From Flavobacteriaceae bacterium (GTDB lineage Bacteria > Bacteroidota > Bacteroidia > Flavobacteriales > Flavobacteriaceae), in assembly GCA_016780065.1 (NCBI GenBank), contig JADHML010000008.1, forward strand, positions 1 to 47,608: 47,608 bases of DNA, written 5' to 3'. The position numbers and the translations under genes were made by a program. Shown piece after piece: positions 35,786 through 46,369 of this stretch. The number at the start of each line of letters is the position of its first letter. The first letter of the stretch is position 1. Under the pieces are notes generated by a model. That model worked only from the letters and a program-made list of their open reading frames with translations. It did not search any database and was not told where the DNA came from.

Positions 35786-36670
35786 CTAATCTAAAAGATT
35801 TGTAACGGCTTGTAGCCTTTTTTGTAGATCATCCGTAGCAGAAATCAACGGCAACCTTAAATGATTTTCTAACAAACCTCTTTGATGTAAAACCGCCTTA
35901 ATCCCTGCAGGGTTACCTTCTTCGTATAATAAATCAATGACAGGGTTCATTTGATCCATCACCTCGGAAGTAATGGGTTTATCTGAACTAAGTGCTGCAT
36001 CTATCCCTTTAGAAAATGTTTTTGGAAAACCACCCGCGACAACAGAAATAACACCCTCTGCTCCTATTTCAATCAATGAAACAGCGGTAGCGTCATCGCC
36101 CGAAAGAACCAAAAAATCTTTGGGACGACCAGCAAGAATTTGAGCACCTTGTTTCAAATCACCGCTAGCTTCTTTAATTCCGATAATATTGTTGCAATCA
36201 TGTGCAATTCGAAGTGTGGTCTCCGCACTAATGTTGGAAGCCGTTCGCCCAGGAACATTATAGACAATCATGGGAAGGGGTGTTACCGCGTTTAAGGCTT
36301 TATAATGCCTGTAAATACCTTCTTGACTGGGTCTGTTGTAGTAGGGAGAAACAGACAATATGGCTTGAAAGCCATCTACCTTAGCCGTTCGAAGTGCATC
36401 TTCTAGGGCAGCCGTATGATTGCCCCCCATACCCATAACAAGTGGGACTCGGTGGTTATTGACTTGTTTAAAACAATCAAAAATTTTGATCTTCTCGTCG
36501 GTTGTGATGGTTGGCGATTCAGCCGTAGTTCCTAAAGCTACTAAATACTTGATGCCGTTATCGATTAAATAATTGATATTGTTGGCAAGGGCATCATAAT
36601 CAACAGAAAAATCTTCCTTAAAAGGAGTTACAACGGCTACTCCGGTGCCAAAAAAGTCAGTTCGGGACAT
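35786..36670 (-). CDS. dapA: DapA, 4-hydroxy-tetrahydrodipicolinate synthase
   Basis: First dedicated step of lysine and diaminopimelate synthesis, condensing pyruvate and aspartate semialdehyde. The 294-residue TIM-barrel protein starts FFGTGVAVVTPFKEDFSVDYDALANNINYLIDNGIKYLVALGTTAES, and has the active-site Tyr in PMIVYNVPGRTA and the Schiff-base lysine Lys166 in IIGIKEASGD. Length is normal. The ATG lies inside the end of the DUF6913-like gene (14-base overlap). It complements dapF elsewhere in the window. Confidence 0.97.
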   Translation of the reverse strand: MSRTDFFGTGVAVVTPFKEDFSVDYDALANNINYLIDNGIKYLVALGTTAESPTITTDEKIKIFDCFKQVNNHRVPLVMGMGGNHTAALEDALRTAKVDGFQAILSVSPYYNRPSQEGIYRHYKALNAVTPLPMIVYNVPGRTASNISAETTLRIAHDCNNIIGIKEASGDLKQGAQILAGRPKDFLVLSGDDATAVSLIEIGAEGVISVVAGGFPKTFSKGIDAALSSDKPITSEVMDQMNPVIDLLYEEGNPAGIKAVLHQRGLLENHLRLPLISATDDLQKRLQAVTNLLD

Positions 36671-37166
36671 GGGCGCTTATTTTTGAATAATATTTAGGAA
36701 ACTCTTCAGCAAATTGTTTGGGCTGAAAAACATCAGATGCCAAAATCAAATCATTGAGACGCTGGTCTACCGATGAAAAACCCACCCGAAAACCAGCTTG
36801 GATAGAAGAGGATAAAGCCAGTAATGCAAGATCACTTTTCTTAAAATAGTTCAGCATTAAATCAAATTTTTGATCTAATAATTCCGGTAAATATGGATGA
36901 AGCAGATCCCCATCCCAATGAAGATGATACCTGTTAAACTGCGGACTATAATGGGCATTGGATTTCCTTTTTCTTTTTAGGTAGTAAACAAACTGAAATT
37001 GCGGTTGTTTATCATCAAAGATAGATGCAAGGCTCAGGTTTATTTCCTCTGATGAAACTTGTGATGGATCTAACAAGCAAATTACCGATTCTACAGATTC
37101 AACCTTTACAGGTTCACGCTGTACAAACAAGTTGAGTTTTTTCTCAATAATTCTCTTTGCAAACAT
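36657..37166 (-). CDS. DUF6913-like hypothetical protein
   Basis: 169-residue protein of unknown function; the size, N-terminus (FAKRIIEKKLNLFVQREP) and position upstream of dapA suggest the DUF6913 family of Flavobacteriia, from memory. No signal peptide or membrane segment is seen. It has a central basic stretch (YYLKRKRKSNAHYSPQ) and a WDGDLLHPYLPELLDQKFDLMLNYFKKSDLALLALSSSIQAGFRVGFSS region that looks like an alternating beta-alpha core. The 98-base gap before it, after ligA, holds a TAATTTTG box and a TCTCTTAAGAGA palindrome. Confidence 0.7.
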   Translation of the reverse strand: MFAKRIIEKKLNLFVQREPVKVESVESVICLLDPSQVSSEEINLSLASIFDDKQPQFQFVYYLKRKRKSNAHYSPQFNRYHLHWDGDLLHPYLPELLDQKFDLMLNYFKKSDLALLALSSSIQAGFRVGFSSVDQRLNDLILASDVFQPKQFAEEFPKYYSKISAHVPN

Positions 37167-37183
37167 CAGATATATAAGGGATG

Positions 37184-37191
37184 CAAAATTA
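37184..37191 (-). promoter_or_regulatory. candidate -7 promoter box for the DUF6913-dapA unit
   Basis: Minus-strand TAATTTTG ends 17 bases before the DUF6913 ATG. Just upstream (37200-37211) is the 12-base palindrome TCTCTTAAGAGA, which could be an operator. This may start the long run of genes down to the two-component system. Confidence 0.45.
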
Positions 37192-37264
37192 GGGAAATCA
37201 TCTCTTAAGAGAGTTAATTTTTCTTGTTTTTTTCAAAATAAAACAAAAAGTTACAAAAATAACA

Positions 37265-40098
<2,834 letters not shown>

Positions 40099-40167
40099 AT
40101 TTAAATTTTAAAGTTTTTTACAAAAAGAGGTATAAATCATCAAAATGGTAATACAAACACTTTGATG

Positions 40168-40175
40168 TATTTTTG
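40168..40175 (+). promoter_or_regulatory. candidate -7 promoter box for ribD
   Basis: TATTTTTG ends 30 bases before the TTG start of ribD. The leader contains only A/T-rich sequence and is far too short for an FMN riboswitch. Confidence 0.42.
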
Positions 40176-40205
40176 CGATTGTAAATTACATCAATTTTTT
40201 ATTTT

Positions 40206-41255
40206 TTGGATTGGACACCTTACATGCAACGCTGTCTGACCCTGGCTTCCAAAGGCTTGGGAAACACCTACCCTAACCCATTGGTAGGAGCCGTAGTGGT
40301 TTACAACGGAAAAGTTATTGGCGAGGGGTGGCATAAGAAAGCAGGAGGGCCACATGCGGAAGTCTTCGCAATTGAATCCGTCAAAGACAAGTCCAAATTA
40401 GCCAAATCGACCTTGGTAGTCAGTCTTGAACCTTGCAGCCATTATGGTAAAACACCCCCCTGCAGCAAATTGATTGTTGAGAGTGGTATTCAACATGTGG
40501 TTGTGGGAATGAAAGATCCATTTGATGCTGTTCATGGTCGTGGGATTAAGCATCTACAAAATTGTGGAATTAAAGTTGAAGTCGGGGTTCTTGAAAATCA
40601 ATGCCGAGAATTGAATAAAAGATTTTTAAGCATTGTAGAAAAAAAGCGTCCTTATATAATATTGAAGTGGGCTGCTTGCCAAGATGGCTTTTTAGCCCCT
40701 GAGCAACATAAAGAAGGGCAACCCTATTGGATTACTGAACCCCCAGCCCAACAACTTGTACACAAATGGAGGGCGGAAGAACAAGCCATCCTTGTTGGTA
40801 GGAAAACCATTGAAGCAGACAACCCCCAACTAAACGTTCGACTTTGGTCGGGAAAACAGCCGACAAAATTGATCATAGATCCTTCTTGTAAGGTTAAAGC
40901 CGACTCAAAAATTTTTCAATCAAAAGAAAACATTTACATCTATAACAACAAAAAGCAAGAAAGCCATCAAAACATTCATCATATATTGGTTGACTTTAAC
41001 AATGAAACTTTGACTCAAATAATGAAACACCTTCATAAGGTCGGGATACAGTCATTGATCGTGGAGGGAGGCGCCGATACATTGAGACATTTTATAGACA
41101 ATCGCATTTGGGATGAAGCTCGTGTGTTGATCGGTCAAAAAAAATTGTCAAAAGGACTAAGGGAACCTAAAATCAATAAGGACTTCAAGTTTGTAAAGGA
41201 AAGCATGTGTGGGGTTGATAAGATTCGGTTTTTCAAGAATCCCACATGCGATTGA
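40206..41255 (+). CDS. ribD: RibD, riboflavin biosynthesis deaminase/reductase
   Basis: Bifunctional enzyme for the second and third steps of riboflavin synthesis. The 349-residue protein has the deaminase domain first (YMQRCLTLASKGLGNTYPNPLVGAVVV, zinc ligands in GGPHAEVFAI and EPCSHYGKTPPC), then the reductase from about residue 150 (YIILKWAACQDGFLA, WRAEEQAILVGRKTIEADNPQLNVR, VEGGADTLRHFI). The start is a TTG at 40206, six codons before the first ATG; the family usually has several residues before YMxRCL, which favours the TTG. Its 3' end overlaps the thioesterase gene by 23 bases. Confidence 0.93.
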   Translation: MDWTPYMQRCLTLASKGLGNTYPNPLVGAVVVYNGKVIGEGWHKKAGGPHAEVFAIESVKDKSKLAKSTLVVSLEPCSHYGKTPPCSKLIVESGIQHVVVGMKDPFDAVHGRGIKHLQNCGIKVEVGVLENQCRELNKRFLSIVEKKRPYIILKWAACQDGFLAPEQHKEGQPYWITEPPAQQLVHKWRAEEQAILVGRKTIEADNPQLNVRLWSGKQPTKLIIDPSCKVKADSKIFQSKENIYIYNNKKQESHQNIHHILVDFNNETLTQIMKHLHKVGIQSLIVEGGADTLRHFIDNRIWDEARVLIGQKKLSKGLREPKINKDFKFVKESMCGVDKIRFFKNPTCD

Positions 41256-41640
41256 AAAGATCTTTTGGGCAACGAATGGGTTTGCGCGAATCAGCATTTA
41301 GAAACACCAACTTAGTGTGTCCTTCTGTACAGCAAATTTGATCTTGGTTGAAGAGCTTGTAAGTAAACTCTAAGTAGTAATTAGGTTCCTTTATAAGTGT
41401 GGTCTCTAAAACCAATTCATCATCAAACATAACGGGCTTGTTAAAGGACATGGATAAGGACAAAACAGGAAGTAAGACACCAGAAGATTCAAGCGATGCA
41501 TAACTTGAACCCAGAGCACGCAACCACTCTATACGTCCCATCTCGAAATAGCGGGCATAGTTGGCATGATGAACAATACCCATTTGATCAGTTTCGCCAT
41601 AACGGACACGAAATTGAATTTGATTACTTTTCTTACACAT
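41233..41640 (-). CDS. YbgC-like acyl-CoA thioesterase
   Basis: Hotdog-fold thioesterase of the 4-hydroxybenzoyl-CoA thioesterase/YbgC group; the natural acyl-CoA substrate is not readable. The 135-residue protein has the signature QFRVRYGETDQMGIVHHANYARYFEMGRIEWLRALG with the catalytic Asp. The ATG at 41638-41640 fits the family better than an upstream TTG twelve codons earlier. In many bacteria YbgC accompanies tol-pal genes, which are not present here. It is a lone gene between convergent ribD and divergent dnaA. Confidence 0.88.
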   Translation of the reverse strand: MCKKSNQIQFRVRYGETDQMGIVHHANYARYFEMGRIEWLRALGSSYASLESSGVLLPVLSLSMSFNKPVMFDDELVLETTLIKEPNYYLEFTYKLFNQDQICCTEGHTKLVFLNADSRKPIRCPKDLFNRMWDS

Positions 41641-41839
41641 TGTAGGAATTCTTTGTCGATTTTGACAAACAAACAACCGGCAATAATATGCATAAAACTT
41701 TCTAAAAATTCAATACCAAAAACATTTTTTTTTCATTTTTTTTAACATCATATTTGTAGTGTAATTATGAAAAAATATCATTGAATTTTTTTCGTGATTT
41801 TCTAAACATAACAAACATTAATATTAAGGTCATCTATTG

Positions 41840-43267
41840 ATGCAACAAACAGCAGAAACTGTATGGGGTAGTTGCTTGGATTTTGTCCAAGACAACATTC
41901 AAAAACAAGCTTTTAAGACATGGTTTATGCCCATCGTTCCTGTTAAACTTAATGGCGCTGCACTAAGCATTCAAGTTCCAAGCAAATTTTTCTACGAATG
42001 GATTGAGGAACACTACATCAAAATTTTGAAGGTGGCTTTGACAAAAGAACTTGGCGACGAGGCTCGTTTGGTGTACATCATCAAGATGGAAAACACCTAC
42101 GGAAACAAACTTCCTTTTACTGAAAAAATTCCTAGTAAAAATCGCAATGGAATAGATATTCAAAGTGTGGATGCACCACTTCGCAACCATCCTTCTGAGC
42201 TGAAAAATCCATTTGTTATACCAGGAATTCGCAACCTTAAAATTGAATCGCAGCTCAACCCTTCATACAATTTCGAAAACTTTTTGGAAGGTGATTCAAA
42301 TCGCTTGGCAAGATCGGCTGGTATGGCTGTAGCCAACCGACCTGGCGGCACTTCTTTCAACCCTTTGCTTGTTTTTGGAGGAGTTGGCTTGGGAAAAACA
42401 CATCTCGCTCATGCAATCGGAGTCGACATAAAAGAAAAGTATCCTGAGAAAACAGTCCTTTACATTTCTGCCGAAAAGTTTACACAACAATATATCGAGG
42501 CCATCAAAAAGAACAATCGAAATGATTTTATTCACTTCTATCAACTTATAGATGTATTGATTATTGACGATGTTCAATTCTTTTCTGGAAAGTCAGGAAC
42601 ACAAGATGTATTTTTTCATGTTTTCAATCATCTACATCAAAATGGAAAACAAGTTATCTTGACCTCAGACAAGGCGCCTGTAGACATGCAAGACATAGAG
42701 CAGCGTCTTCTTTCACGTTTTAAGTGGGGTTTATCTGCTGAGCTACAACGACCTGACTACGAAACACGGGTTTCCATCTTGAAAAACAAACTCTATCGTG
42801 ATGGAGTTGAACTTCCTGAGGAGATTATTTCATATGTAGCCAAGTCGGTTAAGACCAACATACGTGAACTAGAAGGGGCCATCATATCATTGATTGCACA
42901 ATCATCTTTTAACAAACATGAAGTCACTTTAGAGCTTGCCAAACAGGTGGTTGAGAAGTTTGTTCGAAACACCAAGAGAGAGATCTCCATTGATTACATC
43001 CAAAAAGTAGTTTCTGATTACTTCCAAATGGATGTCACTACCCTACAGTCCAAGACACGCAAAAGACATATTGTACAAGCCCGTCAGTTGGCCATGTTTT
43101 TTGCTAAAAAGTTTACAAAATCTTCATTGGCCAATATTGGAAATCAAATCGGTCACAGAGATCATGCTACGGTTCTGCATGCTTGCAAAACGGTAGACAA
43201 CCTCGCATTTACAGACAAACAGTTCCGTAAGTACGTGGAAGACCTTACCAAAAAACTTTCTTCCTAG
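41840..43267 (+). CDS. dnaA: DnaA, chromosomal replication initiator
   Basis: AAA+ ATPase that opens the replication origin. The 475-residue protein has the N-terminal helicase-loading domain (WGSCLDFVQDNIQKQAFKTWFMPIVPVKL), a linker, the AAA+ core with Walker A FGGVGLGKTHLAHAIG, Walker B VLIIDDVQFFSGKSGTQ and sensor residues near LLSRFKWGLSAELQRPD, and the C-terminal DNA-binding domain with the DnaA signature GHRDHATVLHACKTV. The ATG at 41840 is preferred over the TTG one codon before it. The 199-base A/T-rich upstream region contains no recognisable DnaA box, so autoregulation or an origin there is not supported; CATATTTG at 41749-41756 is a near match to the -7 box. Confidence 0.97.
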   Translation: MQQTAETVWGSCLDFVQDNIQKQAFKTWFMPIVPVKLNGAALSIQVPSKFFYEWIEEHYIKILKVALTKELGDEARLVYIIKMENTYGNKLPFTEKIPSKNRNGIDIQSVDAPLRNHPSELKNPFVIPGIRNLKIESQLNPSYNFENFLEGDSNRLARSAGMAVANRPGGTSFNPLLVFGGVGLGKTHLAHAIGVDIKEKYPEKTVLYISAEKFTQQYIEAIKKNNRNDFIHFYQLIDVLIIDDVQFFSGKSGTQDVFFHVFNHLHQNGKQVILTSDKAPVDMQDIEQRLLSRFKWGLSAELQRPDYETRVSILKNKLYRDGVELPEEIISYVAKSVKTNIRELEGAIISLIAQSSFNKHEVTLELAKQVVEKFVRNTKREISIDYIQKVVSDYFQMDVTTLQSKTRKRHIVQARQLAMFFAKKFTKSSLANIGNQIGHRDHATVLHACKTVDNLAFTDKQFRKYVEDLTKKLSS

Positions 43268-43272
43268 CCATT

Positions 43273-43719
43273 ATGGCACATCGCATTCTGGTTGTTTGTT
43301 TGGGTAACATTTGTAGATCACCCCTAGCACATGGGATTTTTGAATCAATACTTGACGACGATTTTTTTGTTGATTCGGCTGGTACCGGAGCGTATCATAT
43401 TGGAAATCCGCCCGACTCTAGGTCCATAGCAATCGCTAAAAAAAACGGAATAGATATCAGTCATCAAAAGGCAAGACAATTCAAACCATCTGATTTTGAT
43501 CATTTTGATGCTATCTATGTGATGGATCGTCAAAATCTGAAGGATGTCAACTCATTAGCCCGGAACAACCAGGATTATCAAAAAGTGCAATTACTTTGTG
43601 ATGTAGAAGGGCTGGATGGCGTAGATATTCCTGATCCCTACTATGGTGGCGAACAAGGTTTTGAAGCTGTATTTAGACTCATACATAAAGCATGTGAGAC
43701 CCTAAAAAAAACTTTTTGA
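43273..43719 (+). CDS. low-molecular-weight protein-tyrosine phosphatase
   Basis: Cytoplasmic cysteine phosphatase, 148 residues. The P-loop CLGNICRS (nucleophile Cys9, Arg15) lies at the N-terminus and the general-acid Asp is in DIPDPYYGG near residue 120. The substrate could be a tyrosine kinase or a bacterial arginine phosphate; nothing in the window identifies it. It starts 5 bases after the dnaA stop and one base before the methylase start, so the three genes should be co-transcribed, a gene order I know from Flavobacteriia. Confidence 0.92.
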   Translation: MAHRILVVCLGNICRSPLAHGIFESILDDDFFVDSAGTGAYHIGNPPDSRSIAIAKKNGIDISHQKARQFKPSDFDHFDAIYVMDRQNLKDVNSLARNNQDYQKVQLLCDVEGLDGVDIPDPYYGGEQGFEAVFRLIHKACETLKKTF

Positions 43720-43720
43720 C

Positions 43721-44434
43721 ATGGAGTTTGGCACCCTATTTCTTGCACCAAACACACTTGGAGACACTCCGCCTCTAGAAGTAATTCCATTGTCAATTAA
43801 AAAACAACTCGAGGGGATCCATTATTTTGTCTTTGAAAAAGAAAAAGCAGGGCGTTTATTTATCAAAAATCTTTGTCCCAATATCGAACAAGGCAGTCTT
43901 TCTGTACAAACATTAAATAAGTTTACACAACCCGAAGAATTAGAGGAAATGCTTCAACCATGCACACAGGGTAATCATGTAGCTTTAATTACAGATGCAG
44001 GTTGTCCAGGTGTTGCAGATCCAGGGGCTGATTTGGTAGCACTTGCGCATCAAAAAAAAATAAAAGTGGTTCCCATGGTCGGACCATCATCCATCCTTTT
44101 GGCATTGATGGCTTCTGGGCTTAATGGTCAGAGTTTTGCCTTTCATGGATATTTGCCCATTGAGAAAGGAGCTCGCAAACAAGCAATTAAAAAATTTGAA
44201 AAATTATCTTCTTTAGGGCAACAAACTCAACTTTTTATTGAAACCCCCTATCGAAACAATGATTTACTTAAACAACTCACTCAAAACTTACTTCCAGATA
44301 CGCAATTAAGTGTGGCTTGCGATCTCACACTTCCTAGCGAGTGGATTAGAACATGTAGTGTGTCTGAATGGAAAAGCATTGATTATGATCTTCACAAAAG
44401 ACCTGCTATTTTCTCTTTTTTACGAACCCCTTAG
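43721..44434 (+). CDS. RsmI-like tetrapyrrole-methylase-family methyltransferase
   Basis: SAM-dependent methylase related to RsmI, which 2'-O-methylates 16S rRNA C1402. The 237-residue protein keeps the central LITDAGCPGVADPGADLVALAHQKKIKVVPMVGPSSILLALMASGLNGQSFAFHGYLP and IETPYRNNDLLKQL. The N-terminal motif differs from the usual GTPIGNLxD: it reads LAPNTLGDTPPLEVIP, and the EDTR box is replaced by FEKEKAGRLFIK. It is also shorter than true RsmI (about 280 residues). It is better read as a Bacteroidetes paralogue with an untested substrate. Confidence 0.85.
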   Translation: MEFGTLFLAPNTLGDTPPLEVIPLSIKKQLEGIHYFVFEKEKAGRLFIKNLCPNIEQGSLSVQTLNKFTQPEELEEMLQPCTQGNHVALITDAGCPGVADPGADLVALAHQKKIKVVPMVGPSSILLALMASGLNGQSFAFHGYLPIEKGARKQAIKKFEKLSSLGQQTQLFIETPYRNNDLLKQLTQNLLPDTQLSVACDLTLPSEWIRTCSVSEWKSIDYDLHKRPAIFSFLRTP

Positions 44435-45471
44435 CGCATGATCCCATTGCGATTGAGCCACCGAGTGTAAATGCGCTTGTTGGCAGCATGTTGAGAAAGC
44501 GTTTTGCCAAACAGGTGATATCCTGGATTGTAAGGATCTGCTACAAAATACAAATAATTGTGGCGCTCAGGTTTCAAGACCGCATCGATGGCATCGATGT
44601 CAGGCATGCATATAGGACCGGGAGGAAGACCTTTGTTTCGGTAAGTGTTATAAGGTGATTTTATTTTTAAATCTTTATATAAAACCCTTCGAATCTCTAA
44701 ATCAAAATCATTTGCTTTCTTCTTCATCGCATAGACCACCGTGGGATCAGCTTGGAGCTTCATACCACGCTTGAGTCTATTTAGATAAACCCCAGCCACT
44801 CTGGGACGCTCGTCAGGTTTTTTTGATTCTTGGTGAACAATAGAAGCTAAAGTAACAACCTCTTCCCTACTCATCTTTAATTTTTCACGAAGCATTTCTC
44901 TTTCAATATTCCAAAAACGAGCACTTTCTTTGACCATCCTTTCTGCAAACGAATCGGCATCAGTATTCCAATACATAGAGTATGTGTTGGGGATAAACAA
45001 AGAGAGAACTTGGTCACTGTTTAGTTGTTGACGATTCAAAAAATCTTTGTCTAAAAAAGCGTTTAAAAGTTCTATACAATCTGCTTCGATCTGTTGAGCG
45101 ACCCTTCCTGCAAATGCCGCCAGGGTTTCTTGATTGTTAAACACAACCTTTACTTCCTGATTCTTGGATCGGAGGGTGTTGATGAGTTGTTGATTGCCCA
45201 TACCTCGCTCCAACACATAATGTCCAGCCCTTGGATAAGCGTGATACATTTTGGCCTTAGCAGCCAATTTGAAAGTTAAATTGCTTTTTAAATATGGGTT
45301 GATGATGCTTTGGAGAGAATCAAAATTTGTTTCCGTGGGAATAAAAACAGATTGTGTTTTATTGTAGGGAACCTTGGTGTTATTGGCATAAAATATCCAC
45401 CAAAAAAGAATCGCAAGAACCAAAGCTGTTGCGGTCAAAATCAAAATAATTATTTGAAAAAACTTTTTCAA
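44431..45471 (-). CDS. mltG: MltG, endolytic murein transglycosylase
   Basis: Cuts growing glycan strands at the outer face of the inner membrane. The 346-residue protein has a cytoplasmic start KKFFQ, one membrane segment (IIILILTATALVLAILFWWIFYA, about 6-28), a LysM-like region and the YceG domain with IPNTYSMYWNTDADSFAERMVKE, the catalytic Glu in LASIVHQESKKPDERPRVAGVYLNRLKRGMKLQADPTVVYA, and YNTYRNKGLPPGPICMPDIDAIDAVLKPE near the end. The start is a TTG at 45469-45471, 5 bases after dapF; no ATG or GTG would keep the membrane anchor intact. Confidence 0.93.
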   Translation of the reverse strand: MKKFFQIIILILTATALVLAILFWWIFYANNTKVPYNKTQSVFIPTETNFDSLQSIINPYLKSNLTFKLAAKAKMYHAYPRAGHYVLERGMGNQQLINTLRSKNQEVKVVFNNQETLAAFAGRVAQQIEADCIELLNAFLDKDFLNRQQLNSDQVLSLFIPNTYSMYWNTDADSFAERMVKESARFWNIEREMLREKLKMSREEVVTLASIVHQESKKPDERPRVAGVYLNRLKRGMKLQADPTVVYAMKKKANDFDLEIRRVLYKDLKIKSPYNTYRNKGLPPGPICMPDIDAIDAVLKPERHNYLYFVADPYNPGYHLFGKTLSQHAANKRIYTRWLNRNGIMR

Positions 45472-45476
45472 AGGTC

Positions 45477-46259
45477 TTAGAGTTCAATGGTTCCAAAAAA
45501 CACCTTTTGAGCAGGCCCTCGGAGGATTACATCGGTAAATTGGCTCTCTTGATGATTAAAATCAACCTCCAACACTCCTCCCAACGTATGTACTTTAAGT
45601 TGTGTTTGGGTGGTTTTGTTGGCTAGGAAAGTTGCAATAGCAGAGGCAGTAACCCCTGTGCCACAAGACAACGTTTCGGCCTCTACACCTCGCTCAAAGG
45701 TTCGTACATCTATTTGATGGGCACTGCGAATATTAACAAAGTTGACATTAGTCCCCTCAGCACCATAGGGTTCATTGTGAGCAATTTCAGATCCATCCTT
45801 TGCAACGTCCACCGAAGAGATATCGTCTTTAAAAATTACATGATGGGGAGACCCTGTGTCCATAAAAATAGAGTCGTCTTCAATTTTCCAATGATCGACC
45901 TCGTTCATATGTAAAGAAACTTGATCATTGCTGATTTTTGCTCGGTGGAGGCCGTCAGCAGCCATAAATTGTGTTTGTTCTTGGATAATTCCTAGCTGTT
46001 TTGCAAAAGCCACAATACAACGACCACCATTGCCACAAAAGCTCCCTAAATAACCATCAGCGTTGAAATATATCATTTCAAAATCTTCAGTAGGGTGCTT
46101 GCTTAGTAAAATCAAGCCATCCGCTCCCACACCAAATCTTCGGTTACATAGCTGGGCCACTAGCTCATGATCTGTTCGAGGAAACTGACGATTGCGGTCA
46201 TCAATCATGACAAAGTCATTGCCTGTGCCCTGATACTTGTAAAATGAGATTTTTTTCAC
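45477..46259 (-). CDS. dapF: DapF, diaminopimelate epimerase
   Basis: Turns LL-DAP into meso-DAP for peptidoglycan and lysine. The 260-residue protein starts KKISFYKYQGTGNDFVMIDDRN, has the two catalytic cysteines in FCGNGGRC and LSCGTGVTASAIA, and GPAQKVFFGTIEL at the C-terminus. The start is a GTG at 46257-46259. It lies 5 bases before mltG, which joins two cell-wall steps in one unit, and is divergent from the DegP gene. Confidence 0.96.
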   Translation of the reverse strand: MKKISFYKYQGTGNDFVMIDDRNRQFPRTDHELVAQLCNRRFGVGADGLILLSKHPTEDFEMIYFNADGYLGSFCGNGGRCIVAFAKQLGIIQEQTQFMAADGLHRAKISNDQVSLHMNEVDHWKIEDDSIFMDTGSPHHVIFKDDISSVDVAKDGSEIAHNEPYGAEGTNVNFVNIRSAHQIDVRTFERGVEAETLSCGTGVTASAIATFLANKTTQTQLKVHTLGGVLEVDFNHQESQFTDVILRGPAQKVFFGTIEL

Positions 46260-46340
46260 GCAGTAAATATATTGCTTTTTTTAGCGTGGCTAAGCTGTTA
46301 AAATCTAGTTAAAATCAAAACAAATAAGATATTTATCTTT

Positions 46341-46348
46341 TACATTTG
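46341..46348 (+). promoter_or_regulatory. candidate -7 promoter box for degP
   Basis: TACATTTG ends 21 bases before the protease ATG, in the 110-base gap shared with dapF. On the minus strand TAATTTTG at 46354-46361 is a possible but distant match for dapF. Confidence 0.48.
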
Positions 46349-46369
46349 AGAGACAAAATTACTATAGCT

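Noticed and set aside
40176-40205. FMN riboswitch before ribD
   Set aside because: The whole divergent gap is 107 bases and A/T-rich, without the conserved RFN stems.
41641-41839. Possible oriC in the A/T-rich region before dnaA
   Set aside because: No TTATNCACA-type DnaA boxes and no repeats were seen; dnaA is often not next to the origin in Bacteroidetes.
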